Shown: positions 1 to 8,645, numbered from the stretch's first letter. The stretch: DNA of 64,000 bases from Butyricicoccus sp. Marseille-Q5471 (GCF_951230135.1 NZ_CATNVC010000003.1:124001-188000); one strand, 5' to 3'. Notes: generated by a model not told the origin, from the sequence alone. Numbers and translations: made by a program.

Positions 1-550
1 CCTTTTCCAGCACGGGGTTCTGGTGCACGGTTTCCTCCAGCGCTGTCTTGCCGCGCTCAAGTACGGCCTCAAACACCGCTTCGACCGAAAGCCCCGGCTC
101 TGCCTGGCACTTTTCGACCGCGTACTGTGCGGAAACGCGCGAAACGGTCAGGATTGTGCCCTCAGCCGGCTTCATAACGGCCTTGTAGGCAGTGTCGACG
201 CCCTCGCGCAGAGCAAGCGCGAAATCACGGCCGCCGGCCTCAGCCAGCTCGTGCAGGCGCTTGGCCAGACCGCGGAACAGCAGTGACAGGATAACGCCCG
301 AGTTGCCGCGCGCACCGCGCAGCAGCGCGGACGCCGCCCCGTCAACCGCCTTGGCGAGCGTCGGCTCGGAGAGCTTCTGCATCTCAGCCATGGCGGAGGC
401 CATGGTCAGCGACATATTGGTGCCGGTGTCGCCGTCGGGCACCGGAAATACGTTCAGTTCATTGGCCTGCTGCTTCTTTTCGGCAATGGCCAACGCGCCC
501 TCAGTCACCATCGACTGAAACAGCGCACCCGTGATTTTCTTGTCTGACAT
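1..550 (-). CDS. yloV: DAK2/DhaL-domain kinase subunit YloV (FakA-like), partial
   Basis: N-terminal 183 residues of a YloV/FakA-type protein; the remainder lies beyond the left edge. The DhaL ATP-binding signature NVFPVPDGDTGTNM is visible around residues 33-46, and RGARGNSGVILS lies near residues 78-89, both diagnostic of the dihydroxyacetone-kinase L fold. In Firmicutes this protein binds ATP and, with a DegV/FakB carrier, phosphorylates fatty acids at the membrane for phospholipid synthesis. The ATG is preceded by GGGAGAG and lies 17 nt after yloU, so the two are probably one transcript. The yloU-yloV order close to recG is the Bacillus arrangement. The family call is firm; the substrate is inferred from the family. 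Confidence 0.9.
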   Translation of the reverse strand, partial: MSDKKITGALFQSMVTEGALAIAEKKQQANELNVFPVPDGDTGTNMSLTMASAMAEMQKLSEPTLAKAVDGAASALLRGARGNSGVILSLLFRGLAKRLHELAEAGGRDFALALREGVDTAYKAVMKPAEGTILTVSRVSAQYAVEKCQAEPGLSVEAVFEAVLERGKTALEETVHQNPVLEK

Positions 551-567
551 TCCTAAAAACTCTCCCT

Positions 568-918
568 TTAATCGGCTTTGATGCTCTCAACGTAGATGTC
601 GACGTTTTTCACGTCCACGCCGGTCAGGCGTTCTACATTGTAACGCACCTCGCCGATGATCGAGCGGCAGACCGCCGCGATATTGACGCCATGCTCAACC
701 GCGATGTGCAGGTCGATGTTGACGCCGCCATCCGCCGCTTCCAGCACGCGCACGCCGCGCGACTGGTTCTCCCGGCGCAGCAGATGCGCCAGACCGTCCG
801 TCACCGAGCGCATGGTCATGCCCTTGACGCCGAAACAGCTGGAGGCTGCATAGCCTGCGATGCCGGCCAGCACTTCATTTGTGATTTCGATATATCCCAG
901 ATCGGTTTTGATTGTCAT
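568..918 (-). CDS. yloU: Asp23/Gls24 family protein YloU
   Basis: A 116-residue Asp23/Gls24-family protein starting MTIKTDLGYIEI. The family is cytoplasmic or membrane-associated and linked to envelope stress; the molecular activity is unknown. The conserved pattern of the family is seen: an early GYIEITNEVLAGIAGYAA block, then VNIDLHIAVEHGVNI near residue 70 and a basic/hydrophobic C-terminus. The start at 918 was chosen because AGGAGG sits 8 nt upstream; an in-frame ATG at 957 has no SD. It precedes yloV by 17 nt. A promoter-like TTGTAT-17-TAAAAT lies upstream, back to back with the lexA promoter. Confidence 0.88.
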   Translation of the reverse strand: MTIKTDLGYIEITNEVLAGIAGYAASSCFGVKGMTMRSVTDGLAHLLRRENQSRGVRVLEAADGGVNIDLHIAVEHGVNIAAVCRSIIGEVRYNVERLTGVDVKNVDIYVESIKAD

Positions 919-971
919 AAAAGAACCCTCCTGACGATCAGTGGAATGCGTTTGCATTTTGGTTACTCTTT

Positions 972-1000
972 ATTTTATAACAAATGATGCACAAATACAA
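972..1000 (-). promoter_or_regulatory. Putative promoter of yloU-yloV
   Basis: On the minus strand TTGTAT (995-1000) and TAAAAT (972-977) are separated by 17 bp, upstream of the yloU SD. Sigma-A-like by pattern only. Confidence 0.45.
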
Positions 1001-1049
1001 GTAAAATAGTCATGCGGCACTTTTCTGCAATTTTTTTGCTTACAATACA

Positions 1050-1063
1050 GAAACAAATGTTTG
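1050..1063 (+). promoter_or_regulatory. SOS box 1 (LexA operator)
   Basis: GAAACAAATGTTTG matches the Gram-positive LexA consensus CGAACRNRYGTTYG at 12 of 14 positions. It overlaps the -35 element of the lexA promoter. Confidence 0.7.
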
Positions 1064-1089
1064 CTTTTTGGTTTCATTCACGATATAAT
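1061..1089 (+). promoter_or_regulatory. lexA promoter
   Basis: TTGCTT (1061-1066) and TATAAT (1084-1089) are spaced 17 bp. The -35 overlaps SOS box 1, and SOS box 2 lies just downstream of the -10, which fits autorepression by LexA. Confidence 0.7.
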
Positions 1090-1099
1090 GGTTAAAACA

Positions 1100-1113
1100 C
1101 GAACTAATGTTCC
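1100..1113 (+). promoter_or_regulatory. SOS box 2 (LexA operator)
   Basis: CGAACTAATGTTCC has the perfect GAAC-N4-GTTC core and lies near the expected lexA transcription start. Confidence 0.8.
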
Positions 1114-1139
1114 TTTCTGTCTGACAAGGAGTACCTGAT

Positions 1140-1733
1140 ATGATGAAGAAAATCTCCGCCAAACAGCAGCGGATTCTCGATTTCATCAGCGAATTTTCGC
1201 TGGAACACGGCTATCCGCCCTCGGTGCGTGAAATCTGCGCCGAAATGGATTTGCGCTCCCCCTCAACCGTGCACGCGCACCTGAAAAAACTGCAGGAGGC
1301 CGGCTATCTGGAGGGTAGCGACCACAAATCCCGTGCCCTGTCTCCCACCGGCGGGCCATCCATGGTGCCGCGCGTGCCCATCCTCGGCCGAGTCACTGCC
1401 GGCATGCCCATCCTCGCCGTTGAGGAGCACATCGGCTACGTCCCGTTTGAGGGCGCGGTCGGCGGCGGCGAATACTACGCCCTGCGCATCCGCGGCGAGT
1501 CCATGATCGGCGTGGGCATAATGGACGGCGATCTCGTTATCGTGCGGCAGGATTTGTCCGCTCGAAACGGGGATATCGTCATCGCCCTGCTTGAAGATGA
1601 AGCCACCTGCAAAACCCTGTCCGTCACGTCGGACGGCGTGTGGCTGCTGCCCGAAAACCCCGCCTATCCCCCGATTGACGGCACCGGCTGCCAGATTCTT
1701 GGCGTGGTCAAGGCGGTTTACCGAGAATATTAA
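1140..1733 (+). CDS. lexA: LexA repressor / SOS autoprotease
   Basis: A 197-residue LexA. Residues 1-65 form the winged helix-turn-helix (YPPSVREICAEMDLRSPSTVHAHL). The cleavage site Ala87-Gly88 sits in RVTAGMP, and the S24-type Ser-Lys dyad is Ser121 (GESMIG) with Lys158 (EATCKTL). It represses DNA-damage genes and self-cleaves when RecA filaments form. ATG at 1140 has AAGGAG 8 nt upstream; the next codon is also ATG (1143). Two SOS boxes flank the promoter, showing autoregulation. recG follows after about 70 nt, probably co-transcribed, which may make this helicase SOS-linked here. Confidence 0.97.
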   Translation: MMKKISAKQQRILDFISEFSLEHGYPPSVREICAEMDLRSPSTVHAHLKKLQEAGYLEGSDHKSRALSPTGGPSMVPRVPILGRVTAGMPILAVEEHIGYVPFEGAVGGGEYYALRIRGESMIGVGIMDGDLVIVRQDLSARNGDIVIALLEDEATCKTLSVTSDGVWLLPENPAYPPIDGTGCQILGVVKAVYREY

Positions 1734-1804
1734 TGCGGCGCGCCCGGAGCTCCCCGATTCCGGGAGAAAACCGGGCGCGTCTGTCCGTCTGGAGGAGACT
1801 TTTC

Positions 1805-3847
1805 ATGCCCGCACTCGATGACAGCGTACAGTTTGCCAAGGGAATTGGTCCGAAAAAGGCAAAGCTGCTCGAAAAACTGCATATCCGCACGCTGCGCGAC
1901 GCGTTGGAAACCTATCCACGCGACTATGAGGATCGCACGAAAATCACTCTCATCGCCGACATCGACGAGGAGGACAAATACTGCGTGCGCGGCATCGTCG
2001 GCACTGCTCCCACGCTGCGCCGCATCCGCAAGGGTCTGGATTTGACCAAAACCACCGTGTTTGATGAGACTGGCACGCTGAATATCACCTATTTCAACAA
2101 CAAATACGCGGCTGCCACCCTGCGCGAGGGACAGGAATACCTGTTTTACGGTTCCGTGCAAGGCTATGGCCGCGGGCGGACGATGGTATCGCCCCAGTCC
2201 GAGCCCGTGCCCAAAACGGGTGAGCCGATTGGACGCATTGTGCCCGTTTACCCGCTGACCGCGGGCGTGAGCCAGCGCAATATGGAGCAAGTGACCGAAT
2301 CCGCGCTTGCCGCCGTCGCAGGAGACTGGCCCGACCCGCTGCCCGAGCTGCTGCGCGTGAAATACAACCTTGTCGACGCGTCGGACGCACTCATTTCCAT
2401 CCACCGCCCACAGACCATGCGCGACGTGGCCGAGGCGCGGCGGCGCATGATATTTGAGGAGCTGTTCCTGCTGTGCTGCGGCCTGCAGCAGCTCAAGGAA
2501 CGGCGGCGCGCGGATGAAGGCCTGCTGTTTGCAAACACCGATTTGTCCGCCTTTTTTGCCGCGCTGCCGTTCTCGCCGACCGGCGCACAGCGCCGCGCCA
2601 TCACAGAGCAGGCAGCTGATGTGGTCAGCGGCAGGCCGATGAACCGTCTGGTGCAGGGCGACGTCGGCTCGGGCAAGACGATTGTCGCGGCGGCGCTGTG
2701 CGTGCTCGCGGCGCAGAACGGCTATCAGGCCGCCTTCATGGCGCCGACCGAGATTTTGGCCGCGCAGCATGCAAAAAGCCTGACCCCCATCCTTGAAAAG
2801 CTCGGCATTACGCTCACACTGCTGACCGGTTCGATGACCGCCGCGCAAAAGCGCAAGACCCTTGCCCGCATTGAAAGCGGCGCGGCGCAGGTCGTTGTCG
2901 GCACGCACGCGCTCATTCAGCAGAGCGTGCAGTTTGCAAACCTCGGCGCGGTTGTCGCGGACGAGCAGCACCGCTTCGGCGTGACCCAGCGCGCCGCGCT
3001 CGCGGCCAAAGGACACGCGCCGCACATCCTCGTCATGTCGGCCACGCCCATTCCGCGCACCCTCGCGCTGATTATGTACGGCGACCTCGATGTATCCATT
3101 CTCGACGAGGTGCCGCCCGGCCGCACGCCGGTGGAGACCTACGCGGTCGGCCAGAACATGCGGCAGCGCATCACCCGCTTCATCGACAAGCAGATTGCGC
3201 TCGGCGGTCAGGCCTATGTCGTCTGCCCGCTGGTGGAGGAGGGCGAAACGAACCTCAAAAGCGCAGAGCAGCACGCCATTGATTTGCAGAAGGCGCTTCC
3301 GCACCGACGCGTCGCCGTGCTGCACGGGCGCATGAAAAACGCGGAAAAAGATCGTATTATGCGTGAATTTTCCGAGAAGCAGTACGATATTCTGGTTTCG
3401 ACCACGGTGATTGAGGTCGGCGTGGATGTGCCGAACGCAAACCTCATGGTGGTTGAGGATGCCGAACGCTTCGGCCTGTCCCAGCTGCACCAGCTGCGCG
3501 GCCGCGTCGGGCGCGGCACACGGCAGTCGTTCTGTGTATTTTTCGGCGCAGACAAGGGCGAAACCGCACGCGAACGCCTGAAAACCCTGTGCAAAACGAG
3601 CGACGGCTTTGAAATCGCGCGCGCCGACCTCGCACAGCGTGGGCCGGGCGACTTTTTCGGCCGTCGGCAGCACGGTCTGCCCGCCCTGCACATTGCGGAC
3701 ATCGCCGCCGATTTGGCGCTGATGCAGTCGGCGCGCGAGGAGGCCGAAGAACTCCTGTCACACGACCCGACGCTCGAAACCTATCCCCTGCTGCGCGACC
3801 GCGTTCGCCGCATGTTTGAAAACAGCGGCGACGAGGCGTTTAACTGA
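1805..3847 (+). CDS. recG: ATP-dependent DNA helicase RecG
   Basis: A 680-residue RecG, full length for the family. An N-terminal wedge/OB region covers about residues 1-165. The helicase core has Walker A GDVGSGKT near residue 285, the Walker B variant DEQH near 386, and motif VI HQLRGRVGRG. It remodels stalled replication forks and Holliday junctions and helps unwind R-loops. The start at 1805 has GGAGGAGA upstream; an in-frame ATG at 1733 overlaps the lexA stop region, has no good SD and would add an Arg-rich extension foreign to the family. It is downstream of lexA on the same strand. Confidence 0.97.
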   Translation: MPALDDSVQFAKGIGPKKAKLLEKLHIRTLRDALETYPRDYEDRTKITLIADIDEEDKYCVRGIVGTAPTLRRIRKGLDLTKTTVFDETGTLNITYFNNKYAAATLREGQEYLFYGSVQGYGRGRTMVSPQSEPVPKTGEPIGRIVPVYPLTAGVSQRNMEQVTESALAAVAGDWPDPLPELLRVKYNLVDASDALISIHRPQTMRDVAEARRRMIFEELFLLCCGLQQLKERRRADEGLLFANTDLSAFFAALPFSPTGAQRRAITEQAADVVSGRPMNRLVQGDVGSGKTIVAAALCVLAAQNGYQAAFMAPTEILAAQHAKSLTPILEKLGITLTLLTGSMTAAQKRKTLARIESGAAQVVVGTHALIQQSVQFANLGAVVADEQHRFGVTQRAALAAKGHAPHILVMSATPIPRTLALIMYGDLDVSILDEVPPGRTPVETYAVGQNMRQRITRFIDKQIALGGQAYVVCPLVEEGETNLKSAEQHAIDLQKALPHRRVAVLHGRMKNAEKDRIMREFSEKQYDILVSTTVIEVGVDVPNANLMVVEDAERFGLSQLHQLRGRVGRGTRQSFCVFFGADKGETARERLKTLCKTSDGFEIARADLAQRGPGDFFGRRQHGLPALHIADIAADLALMQSAREEAEELLSHDPTLETYPLLRDRVRRMFENSGDEAFN

Positions 3848-3882
3848 GTTTTTTCGTACTCAAACACGCTTAGGAGGCCATT

Positions 3883-4134
3883 ATGTGTGAATTATCCAAG
3901 CTCCCCAACATCGGCGCGGTGCTGGAGCAGCAGCTTTTGCAGGTTGGCATCGATTCGCCGGAAAAACTCGCCGAAATCGGGAGCAAGCAGGCGTGGCTTC
4001 GCATTCGGGCGATGGATTCCTCTGCCTGTTATAACCGTCTCTGTGCCTTGGAGGGCGCGATTGAGGGCATCCGGTGGCACGCCTTGAGCACTGCCATTAA
4101 GAAGGAGCTACTGGATTTTTACAAAAGCTTTTGA
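3883..4134 (+). CDS. TfoX C-terminal-domain protein
   Basis: An 83-residue protein made only of the TfoX/Sxy C-terminal helix-hairpin-helix-like domain: LSKLPNIGAVLEQQLLQVGI at the start, then the RIRAMDSSACYNRLCALEGAI pattern and the IRWHAL ending. In gammaproteobacteria full-length Sxy activates competence genes; stand-alone C-terminal domains are common in Firmicutes and have no settled role. GGAGG lies 7 nt before the ATG. It follows recG by 35 nt and is closed by a strong terminator, so it is probably the last gene of the lexA-recG transcript. The domain call is good; the function is unknown. Confidence 0.8.
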   Translation: MCELSKLPNIGAVLEQQLLQVGIDSPEKLAEIGSKQAWLRIRAMDSSACYNRLCALEGAIEGIRWHALSTAIKKELLDFYKSF

Positions 4135-4170
4135 TTACCTCGAACCATATTTAGCAGCAAAACCAGAACA

Positions 4171-4209
4171 AATCAGGGCGTCATCGCTTGAAACGATGAC
4201 GCCCTGATT
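4171..4209. terminator. Bidirectional intrinsic terminator
   Basis: A 16-bp perfect stem (AATCAGGGCGTCATCG / CGATGACGCCCTGATT) with a 7-nt loop lies between two convergent genes and serves both. Confidence 0.85.
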
Positions 4210-4214
4210 TATTT

Positions 4215-5114
4215 TTATGTTTCGTCCGCTGCCGCTTCCCGCTTTTCCGACAGGAACAGCCCGCCGAGCGCGAGCAGCGTGCCGACCGCCATCAGCGGAG
4301 TCAGCCGCTCGTGCAGCACGATGGCCGACGAGAGGATGGTGATGACCGGCACAATGTACACATACACGCTGGTTTTCAGCGCGCCGAGCAGATGCACCGC
4401 GCGGTTCCACGTCACAAAGCACAGCGCCGATGCGCACAGTCCCAAAAACAGCAGATTCGCCAGATGCAGCGGTGTAAACCACGCCATAAGACCGCCCGGG
4501 AAGCCGTCCCAAATGGCGGCCGGCACCAGAAACAGCAGACCGTAAAAGAATACGCGGCAGGTCGCAGGCACGGTTTGATAGCCGAACGTGCCGATTTTAC
4601 GCACAATAGCCGAATAAAATCCCCATACCGCAGCGGCCAGCACGGCCAAGACTGCGCCCACGGGGCTGAAATGCATCTCGCTCACGCCCGAAAACGACAC
4701 GACAGCCACGCCGGCGATTGCGAGCGCAAAGCCTGCAAAGAAATACCGGCTCATCGGCTCACCGCCGAGCAGCAGACGCACCGCGACCGCGGTAAAGAGC
4801 GGCGCGACCGACACCAGTACGCCGATCAGCGAGGCCGAAGCATAGGTCAGCGCGATGTTTTCCATCAGAAAGTACAGTGTCACGCCCGTCAGCCCCGCGG
4901 CGGCAAAATACCATTCGTGGCGCGGCTTTTGCAGCCGCAGCCATCCCCGCCCGGCGAGCAGCAGCGCCGCAAAGCCAAGCGCAAAGCGCGTGACCATAAT
5001 CTCAACCGGCGAAAAGGTGCGCAGCAGCACCTTGGTCGAGACAAACGTCGTGCCCCAGACGAGCACGGAAAACAAGGCCATGATGTGGCCGGAAAGCTGC
5101 TTTTTGTCCTGCAT
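4215..5114 (-). CDS. EamA/DMT-superfamily permease
   Basis: A 299-residue membrane protein with about ten hydrophobic segments in two EamA repeats. The first starts HIMALFSVLVWGTTFVSTKV; the second has the VLAVLAAAVWGFYSAIVRKI pattern, typical of drug/metabolite exporters such as RarD/YdcZ relatives. The substrate cannot be read from the sequence. ATG 5114 was chosen because the mature domain starts here and a GGGG SD-like site precedes it. It starts 13 nt after mnmA ends, so it is co-transcribed; the link to tRNA modification is probably only operonic. A strong terminator follows. Confidence 0.85.
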   Translation of the reverse strand: MQDKKQLSGHIMALFSVLVWGTTFVSTKVLLRTFSPVEIMVTRFALGFAALLLAGRGWLRLQKPRHEWYFAAAGLTGVTLYFLMENIALTYASASLIGVLVSVAPLFTAVAVRLLLGGEPMSRYFFAGFALAIAGVAVVSFSGVSEMHFSPVGAVLAVLAAAVWGFYSAIVRKIGTFGYQTVPATCRVFFYGLLFLVPAAIWDGFPGGLMAWFTPLHLANLLFLGLCASALCFVTWNRAVHLLGALKTSVYVYIVPVITILSSAIVLHERLTPLMAVGTLLALGGLFLSEKREAAADET

Positions 5115-5127
5115 GTTGAAACCCCTT

Positions 5128-6147
5128 TTACCCCTCGATAAAGCCGCCGCCGATGACGATTTCGCCGTCGTAGAACACGGCTGACTGTCCGGCCGTTGGC
5201 GCGCGCACCGCGTCCTCAAACACGACGCGGGCATGCTCGCCGTCGGGATAGACTGTCGCGCGGTTGCTGTGCACGGAAAAACGCACACGCACATCACACG
5301 AAAACGCGCCGTTTTCCGCGTATTCTGGTGCAATATAGTTGATATTCCGCACCATAATTTCCTTTTTGTACACGTCGCTTAGCGACAGCACGATGCGGTT
5401 GTTTGCCGTGTCGAGCGCGTGGACGAACAGCCGTCCCTCCGCTGCGACACCAAGCCCCTTGCGCTGTCCCACCGTGTAGCGGTGCAGACCCAGATGACGG
5501 CCGAGCACCCTGCCTGTCTCGTCAACAAAGTCGCCCTCGGGCAGCGCCGCACCGTGGCGCTCGAGCCAGCCGTGCACATCGCCGTCCGGAATGAAGCAGA
5601 TGTCCATGCTGTCCGGCTTGTCCGACACGCCGAGCGCCAGCTCTCTTGCATTCGCTCGCACCTCATCCTTGCCCTCGGCCTCGCCGAGCGGAAAAACGCA
5701 CCGTGCAATCGTCCGTCGCGGCAGGCGATGCATCATATAGGTCTGATCCTTCTGCGCGCGGGCGCGAAGCAGCAGCGCACGGCCCTCACTGTCCGTGCCC
5801 GTGCGGGCGTAGTGACCGGTCGCGACATACTTTGCGCCGATTTCATCTGCATAATCGGTCAGTGCGCGGAATTTAATGAGCGGATTGCACACCACACAGG
5901 GGTTGGGCGTGCGTGCGTTTTTGAATTCATCAGCAAAATACGTGCAGACCTGCTGTTCAAACGCTTCGCGCCGATGCGCGATGTAGAGCGGGATGCCCAG
6001 CTCGTCCGCCACCTCCTGCGCGGTCTCCGTGCCGCCGAGGCCAAGCTCGAGAAACAGGCCGTGCACCTCATACCCCATTTGGCGCAGACGCGCGGCTGCA
6101 ACCGCCGAATCCACGCCGCCCGAAAGGCCTAAAACCACCTTTTCCAT
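5128..6147 (-). CDS. mnmA: tRNA-specific 2-thiouridylase MnmA
   Basis: A 339-residue MnmA, which transfers sulfur to C2 of uridine 34 in tRNA-Lys/Glu/Gln using ATP. The PP-loop SGGVDS is at residues 9-14. The catalytic cysteines are Cys84 (NPCVVCNPLIKF, with Cys87 close by) and Cys184 (DICFIPDGD). The C-terminal beta-barrel region is complete (VRFSVHSNRATVY, ending GEIVIGGGFIEG). It is normally fed by a cysteine desulfurase, which is not in this window. It lies upstream of the EamA permease, with a short terminator-like hairpin separating it from the upstream binding-protein gene. Confidence 0.97.
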   Translation of the reverse strand: MEKVVLGLSGGVDSAVAAARLRQMGYEVHGLFLELGLGGTETAQEVADELGIPLYIAHRREAFEQQVCTYFADEFKNARTPNPCVVCNPLIKFRALTDYADEIGAKYVATGHYARTGTDSEGRALLLRARAQKDQTYMMHRLPRRTIARCVFPLGEAEGKDEVRANARELALGVSDKPDSMDICFIPDGDVHGWLERHGAALPEGDFVDETGRVLGRHLGLHRYTVGQRKGLGVAAEGRLFVHALDTANNRIVLSLSDVYKKEIMVRNINYIAPEYAENGAFSCDVRVRFSVHSNRATVYPDGEHARVVFEDAVRAPTAGQSAVFYDGEIVIGGGFIEG

Positions 6148-6188
6148 TGCAATAATACTCCTTTGCTTGCGTTTTCACGCACGAAAAC

Positions 6189-6210
6189 AGAAAAAGAGCG
6201 CTGTGCGCTC
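6189..6210 (-). terminator. Small intrinsic terminator or attenuator before mnmA
   Basis: On the minus strand GAGCGC-ACA-GCGCTC is followed by TTTTTCTGTTTT, between the binding-protein stop and the mnmA start. The 6-bp stem is short, so read-through is likely. Confidence 0.5.
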
Positions 6211-6224
6211 ATTTCCTGCAACAG

Positions 6225-7715
6225 TCACTTATTCTCACCTGTGCGCCAGTTCTCCACCCCTGCAAATGCGTTGTAGGGCGCGGCGGGCAGACTGTCAATC
6301 AGCCCCTGCCGCAGCACAAGCTGCTGCCGCTCAAAGGCAATCGGAATGATCGGCATATCGTCGAGCAGCTGCTGATAGAGCGCATTCAAATCCTCGCCGC
6401 GGCGCGCGGAGGCCATTGCCGTATCGGCTGCCGCACTGCTGTACCCGCCGTAATTGAGTGCGCCGCCGCTTGACAGCAGAGGACGCAGGTCAAAGTCCGG
6501 CATGAGCAGGGTTTCGCCGTAGTATACATCAAAATTTCCGTTTTGCACCGCCTCGGTGAAGGCGCTGTACTCGACCTTCTGCACCGTCACCTGCACGCCG
6601 ATGGCGCGCCATGCAGCGGCAATCTGATCCGCCGCCGCGGTTTTAAACGCGTTATCGCTGTTGACGAGCAGGGTGATCGCAAGCGGCTCCTCCAATTTGG
6701 CTTCGGCGAGCAGGGCGGTCGCCCGCTCGGTGTCCGCCTGCATGTTGAGGCTCCAGTTATCCCCTGACGGCTGCGGATTGACCGGCAGAATCGCTGGGTC
6801 GGCGAAGGTTTGCAGCTGGGTGTCGCACAGGTTTTTCCGTCCGATTGCCGCACTCAGCGCACGGCGCACGGCGGCGTTTTGCAGCTGCGAATGATTCATA
6901 TTCACGCCCAGATAGTGCAGGTCGGCGCTCGCCGTCTGCACGGCATCGACCAACCCCGAAATGATGGTGGAGCCGCTCGAAATCCGCTCGGTGCGCATGA
7001 GCGAAACATCTCCTGTTTCAAAGCTGGACACGGCGGCATCCGCCCGCGACACCGTCACCAGTGCGATTTTGCGAATGGAGCCGAGATAGCCCCCCTGCCA
7101 GTTTTCGTTCGCGGTCAAAAACCATTTTCCGCTCTCCTCGGTCGGGCGAAACGGTCCGGTGCCGTCGGGAAAGGTTTCATTTTCGCCCGCGCGGAAAATC
7201 GGAATATCCAGCAGGCGCGGGAAATTGACGTTGGGACTGCTCAGCACGATGCGCACCTGCTTATCGCCCACAGCGGCAATCGACGAAACCTGCTGCATGC
7301 GCGCATAATAGGGAGAGGCTTCGGCCGTCTGCGCGGCTTCGAGACAGGAAACCACGTCCTGCGCCGTCAGCGCTGCGCCCGACCAGAAGGTCACGCCGTC
7401 TTTGAGGGTGAAGGTGAAGGTCGTGCCGTCTCCCGTATAATCTGCGCACAGCACAGGCACCGCGGTAAAGCTCTCGCCCACCTCGAACAGGCCTTCATAC
7501 ATCGCCTCGCACAGCAGGCGGTTCATCGCCGTATTTTCGGTAACGGGGTTGAGCGCGCCGTTATCATAATGCGCAAGGCCGAAATAGCCCGCGCTGACCT
7601 TGACCGTATCGGGCGGGCGTTCATCCTGCCCGTCCGCCTGCCCGCCGCCGCAGCCGCTCAGCAGACAGATCGCCGCGAGCAGGCACGCGGTCAGGCGTTT
7701 TTTCATTCGTTTCAT
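6225..7715 (-). CDS. Peptide/nickel-type ABC substrate-binding lipoprotein (SBP_bac_5)
   Basis: A 496-residue extracellular lipoprotein. A type II signal peptide ends in the lipobox LLSGC (Cys near residue 22). The body is an OppA/DppA-like cluster C binding protein: NRLLCEAMYEGLF, then FTFTLKDGVTFWSG, the most typical SBP_5 signature. The ligand could be a peptide, nickel chelate or other. No permease or ATPase is adjacent, so it must work with transporter parts elsewhere or act as an orphan receptor. GAGG precedes the ATG. It starts 11 nt after pgeF ends, consistent with one operon. Confidence 0.85.
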   Translation of the reverse strand: MKRMKKRLTACLLAAICLLSGCGGGQADGQDERPPDTVKVSAGYFGLAHYDNGALNPVTENTAMNRLLCEAMYEGLFEVGESFTAVPVLCADYTGDGTTFTFTLKDGVTFWSGAALTAQDVVSCLEAAQTAEASPYYARMQQVSSIAAVGDKQVRIVLSSPNVNFPRLLDIPIFRAGENETFPDGTGPFRPTEESGKWFLTANENWQGGYLGSIRKIALVTVSRADAAVSSFETGDVSLMRTERISSGSTIISGLVDAVQTASADLHYLGVNMNHSQLQNAAVRRALSAAIGRKNLCDTQLQTFADPAILPVNPQPSGDNWSLNMQADTERATALLAEAKLEEPLAITLLVNSDNAFKTAAADQIAAAWRAIGVQVTVQKVEYSAFTEAVQNGNFDVYYGETLLMPDFDLRPLLSSGGALNYGGYSSAAADTAMASARRGEDLNALYQQLLDDMPIIPIAFERQQLVLRQGLIDSLPAAPYNAFAGVENWRTGENK

Positions 7716-7726
7716 CGTTTTCCTCT

Positions 7727-8527
7727 TCACAGGCAAATCACGCCCGCCTGTACGCCGCGCACGCCGTTTGTCACACGGTGCGACCAGAAGGTTTCGTGCT
7801 CGCACATCGTGCAGATGCCGCTGTCGATGACGTTTTCCGCGTTCAGTCCCGCCTCGCACAGCAGCGCCGCGTTGATGCCCTGCAGGTCGACATGGAATTT
7901 CACGCCCTTCTCCGCAACGTAGGGTCGCACCCACGCGCCGAGCAACGCTTCCATGGCATCGGGCACGTCAGAGTCGGTCTCGAAGCATTCCCGATGGATT
8001 GAAGGCCCCATGACGGCAATCAAGCTGTCGCGTTTGGTGCCTAGGGACGCGGCCATCCGGTCCACTGTTTTGCCCAAAATCCCCTTCGCCGTGCCGCGCC
8101 AACCCGAATGGCATACACCGCAGGTGTGGGTTTCGGGGTCGTACAGCAGTGTGACAACGCAGTCGGCATAAAATCCGGCGAGCGGTGTATCGCCAAGCGC
8201 GGTGACAATCGCGTCCGACTGCCATGCCATCGGCTGCCACAGACCCATGCCCACGCCCTGCTCGGTCACGACCGTGACCTCATCCTCGTGGATTTGCTTG
8301 GTCATCGTGACACGGCTGACGTCCATTTTGAGCGCACCACACAGGCGGCGGTAGTTTTCCCGCACAGTTTCCTCCGCATCCCCGCGGCCGAAGCCAAGGT
8401 TCATGCTCTCGCACGGGCCGGTGCTTACGCCGCCGAATTTGGTCGTAAACGCATGGCGGACGGGCAGTTTATCGCAAGTATAGTATAGAATCGAACCGCT
8501 TTGCACGCGGCGCATGGTTGGATGCAT
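7727..8527 (-). CDS. pgeF: Peptidoglycan editing factor PgeF (YfiH/DUF152)
   Basis: A 266-residue member of the YfiH/PgeF family (formerly polyphenol oxidase, laccase domain). The conserved metal-site residues are seen: His80 in TKQIHED, Cys123 in YADCV, His140 in CHSGWRG. In Escherichia coli the protein removes wrongly incorporated L-Ser from cell-wall precursors; other members act as purine nucleoside phosphorylases, so the reaction is uncertain. The start at 8527 was chosen because GGAGGG lies 7 nt upstream; an ATG at 8542 overlaps that SD itself. It is the first gene of a minus-strand run with the binding lipoprotein, mnmA and the permease. Confidence 0.9.
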   Translation of the reverse strand: MHPTMRRVQSGSILYYTCDKLPVRHAFTTKFGGVSTGPCESMNLGFGRGDAEETVRENYRRLCGALKMDVSRVTMTKQIHEDEVTVVTEQGVGMGLWQPMAWQSDAIVTALGDTPLAGFYADCVVTLLYDPETHTCGVCHSGWRGTAKGILGKTVDRMAASLGTKRDSLIAVMGPSIHRECFETDSDVPDAMEALLGAWVRPYVAEKGVKFHVDLQGINAALLCEAGLNAENVIDSGICTMCEHETFWSHRVTNGVRGVQAGVICL

Positions 8528-8555
8528 CGAAAATCCCTCCATTCACAGTTGTACC

Positions 8556-8584
8556 ATTATATCAAATCGCCGCATGGGTCACAA
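8556..8584 (-). promoter_or_regulatory. pgeF promoter
   Basis: On the minus strand TTGTGA (8579-8584), 17 bp, TATAAT (8556-8561). The implied leader is very short. Confidence 0.65.
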
Positions 8585-8645
8585 GAGCGCGTCATCGTTC
8601 TTTTCAAGAAACGCCAAAATATGTACGGCACTCACCGTGTTTTTC

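Noticed and set aside
5115-5333. N-terminal extension of the EamA permease to 5333
   Set aside because: It overlaps mnmA, is Arg/Ser/Cys-rich and unlike the family; the start at 5114 fits helix 1.
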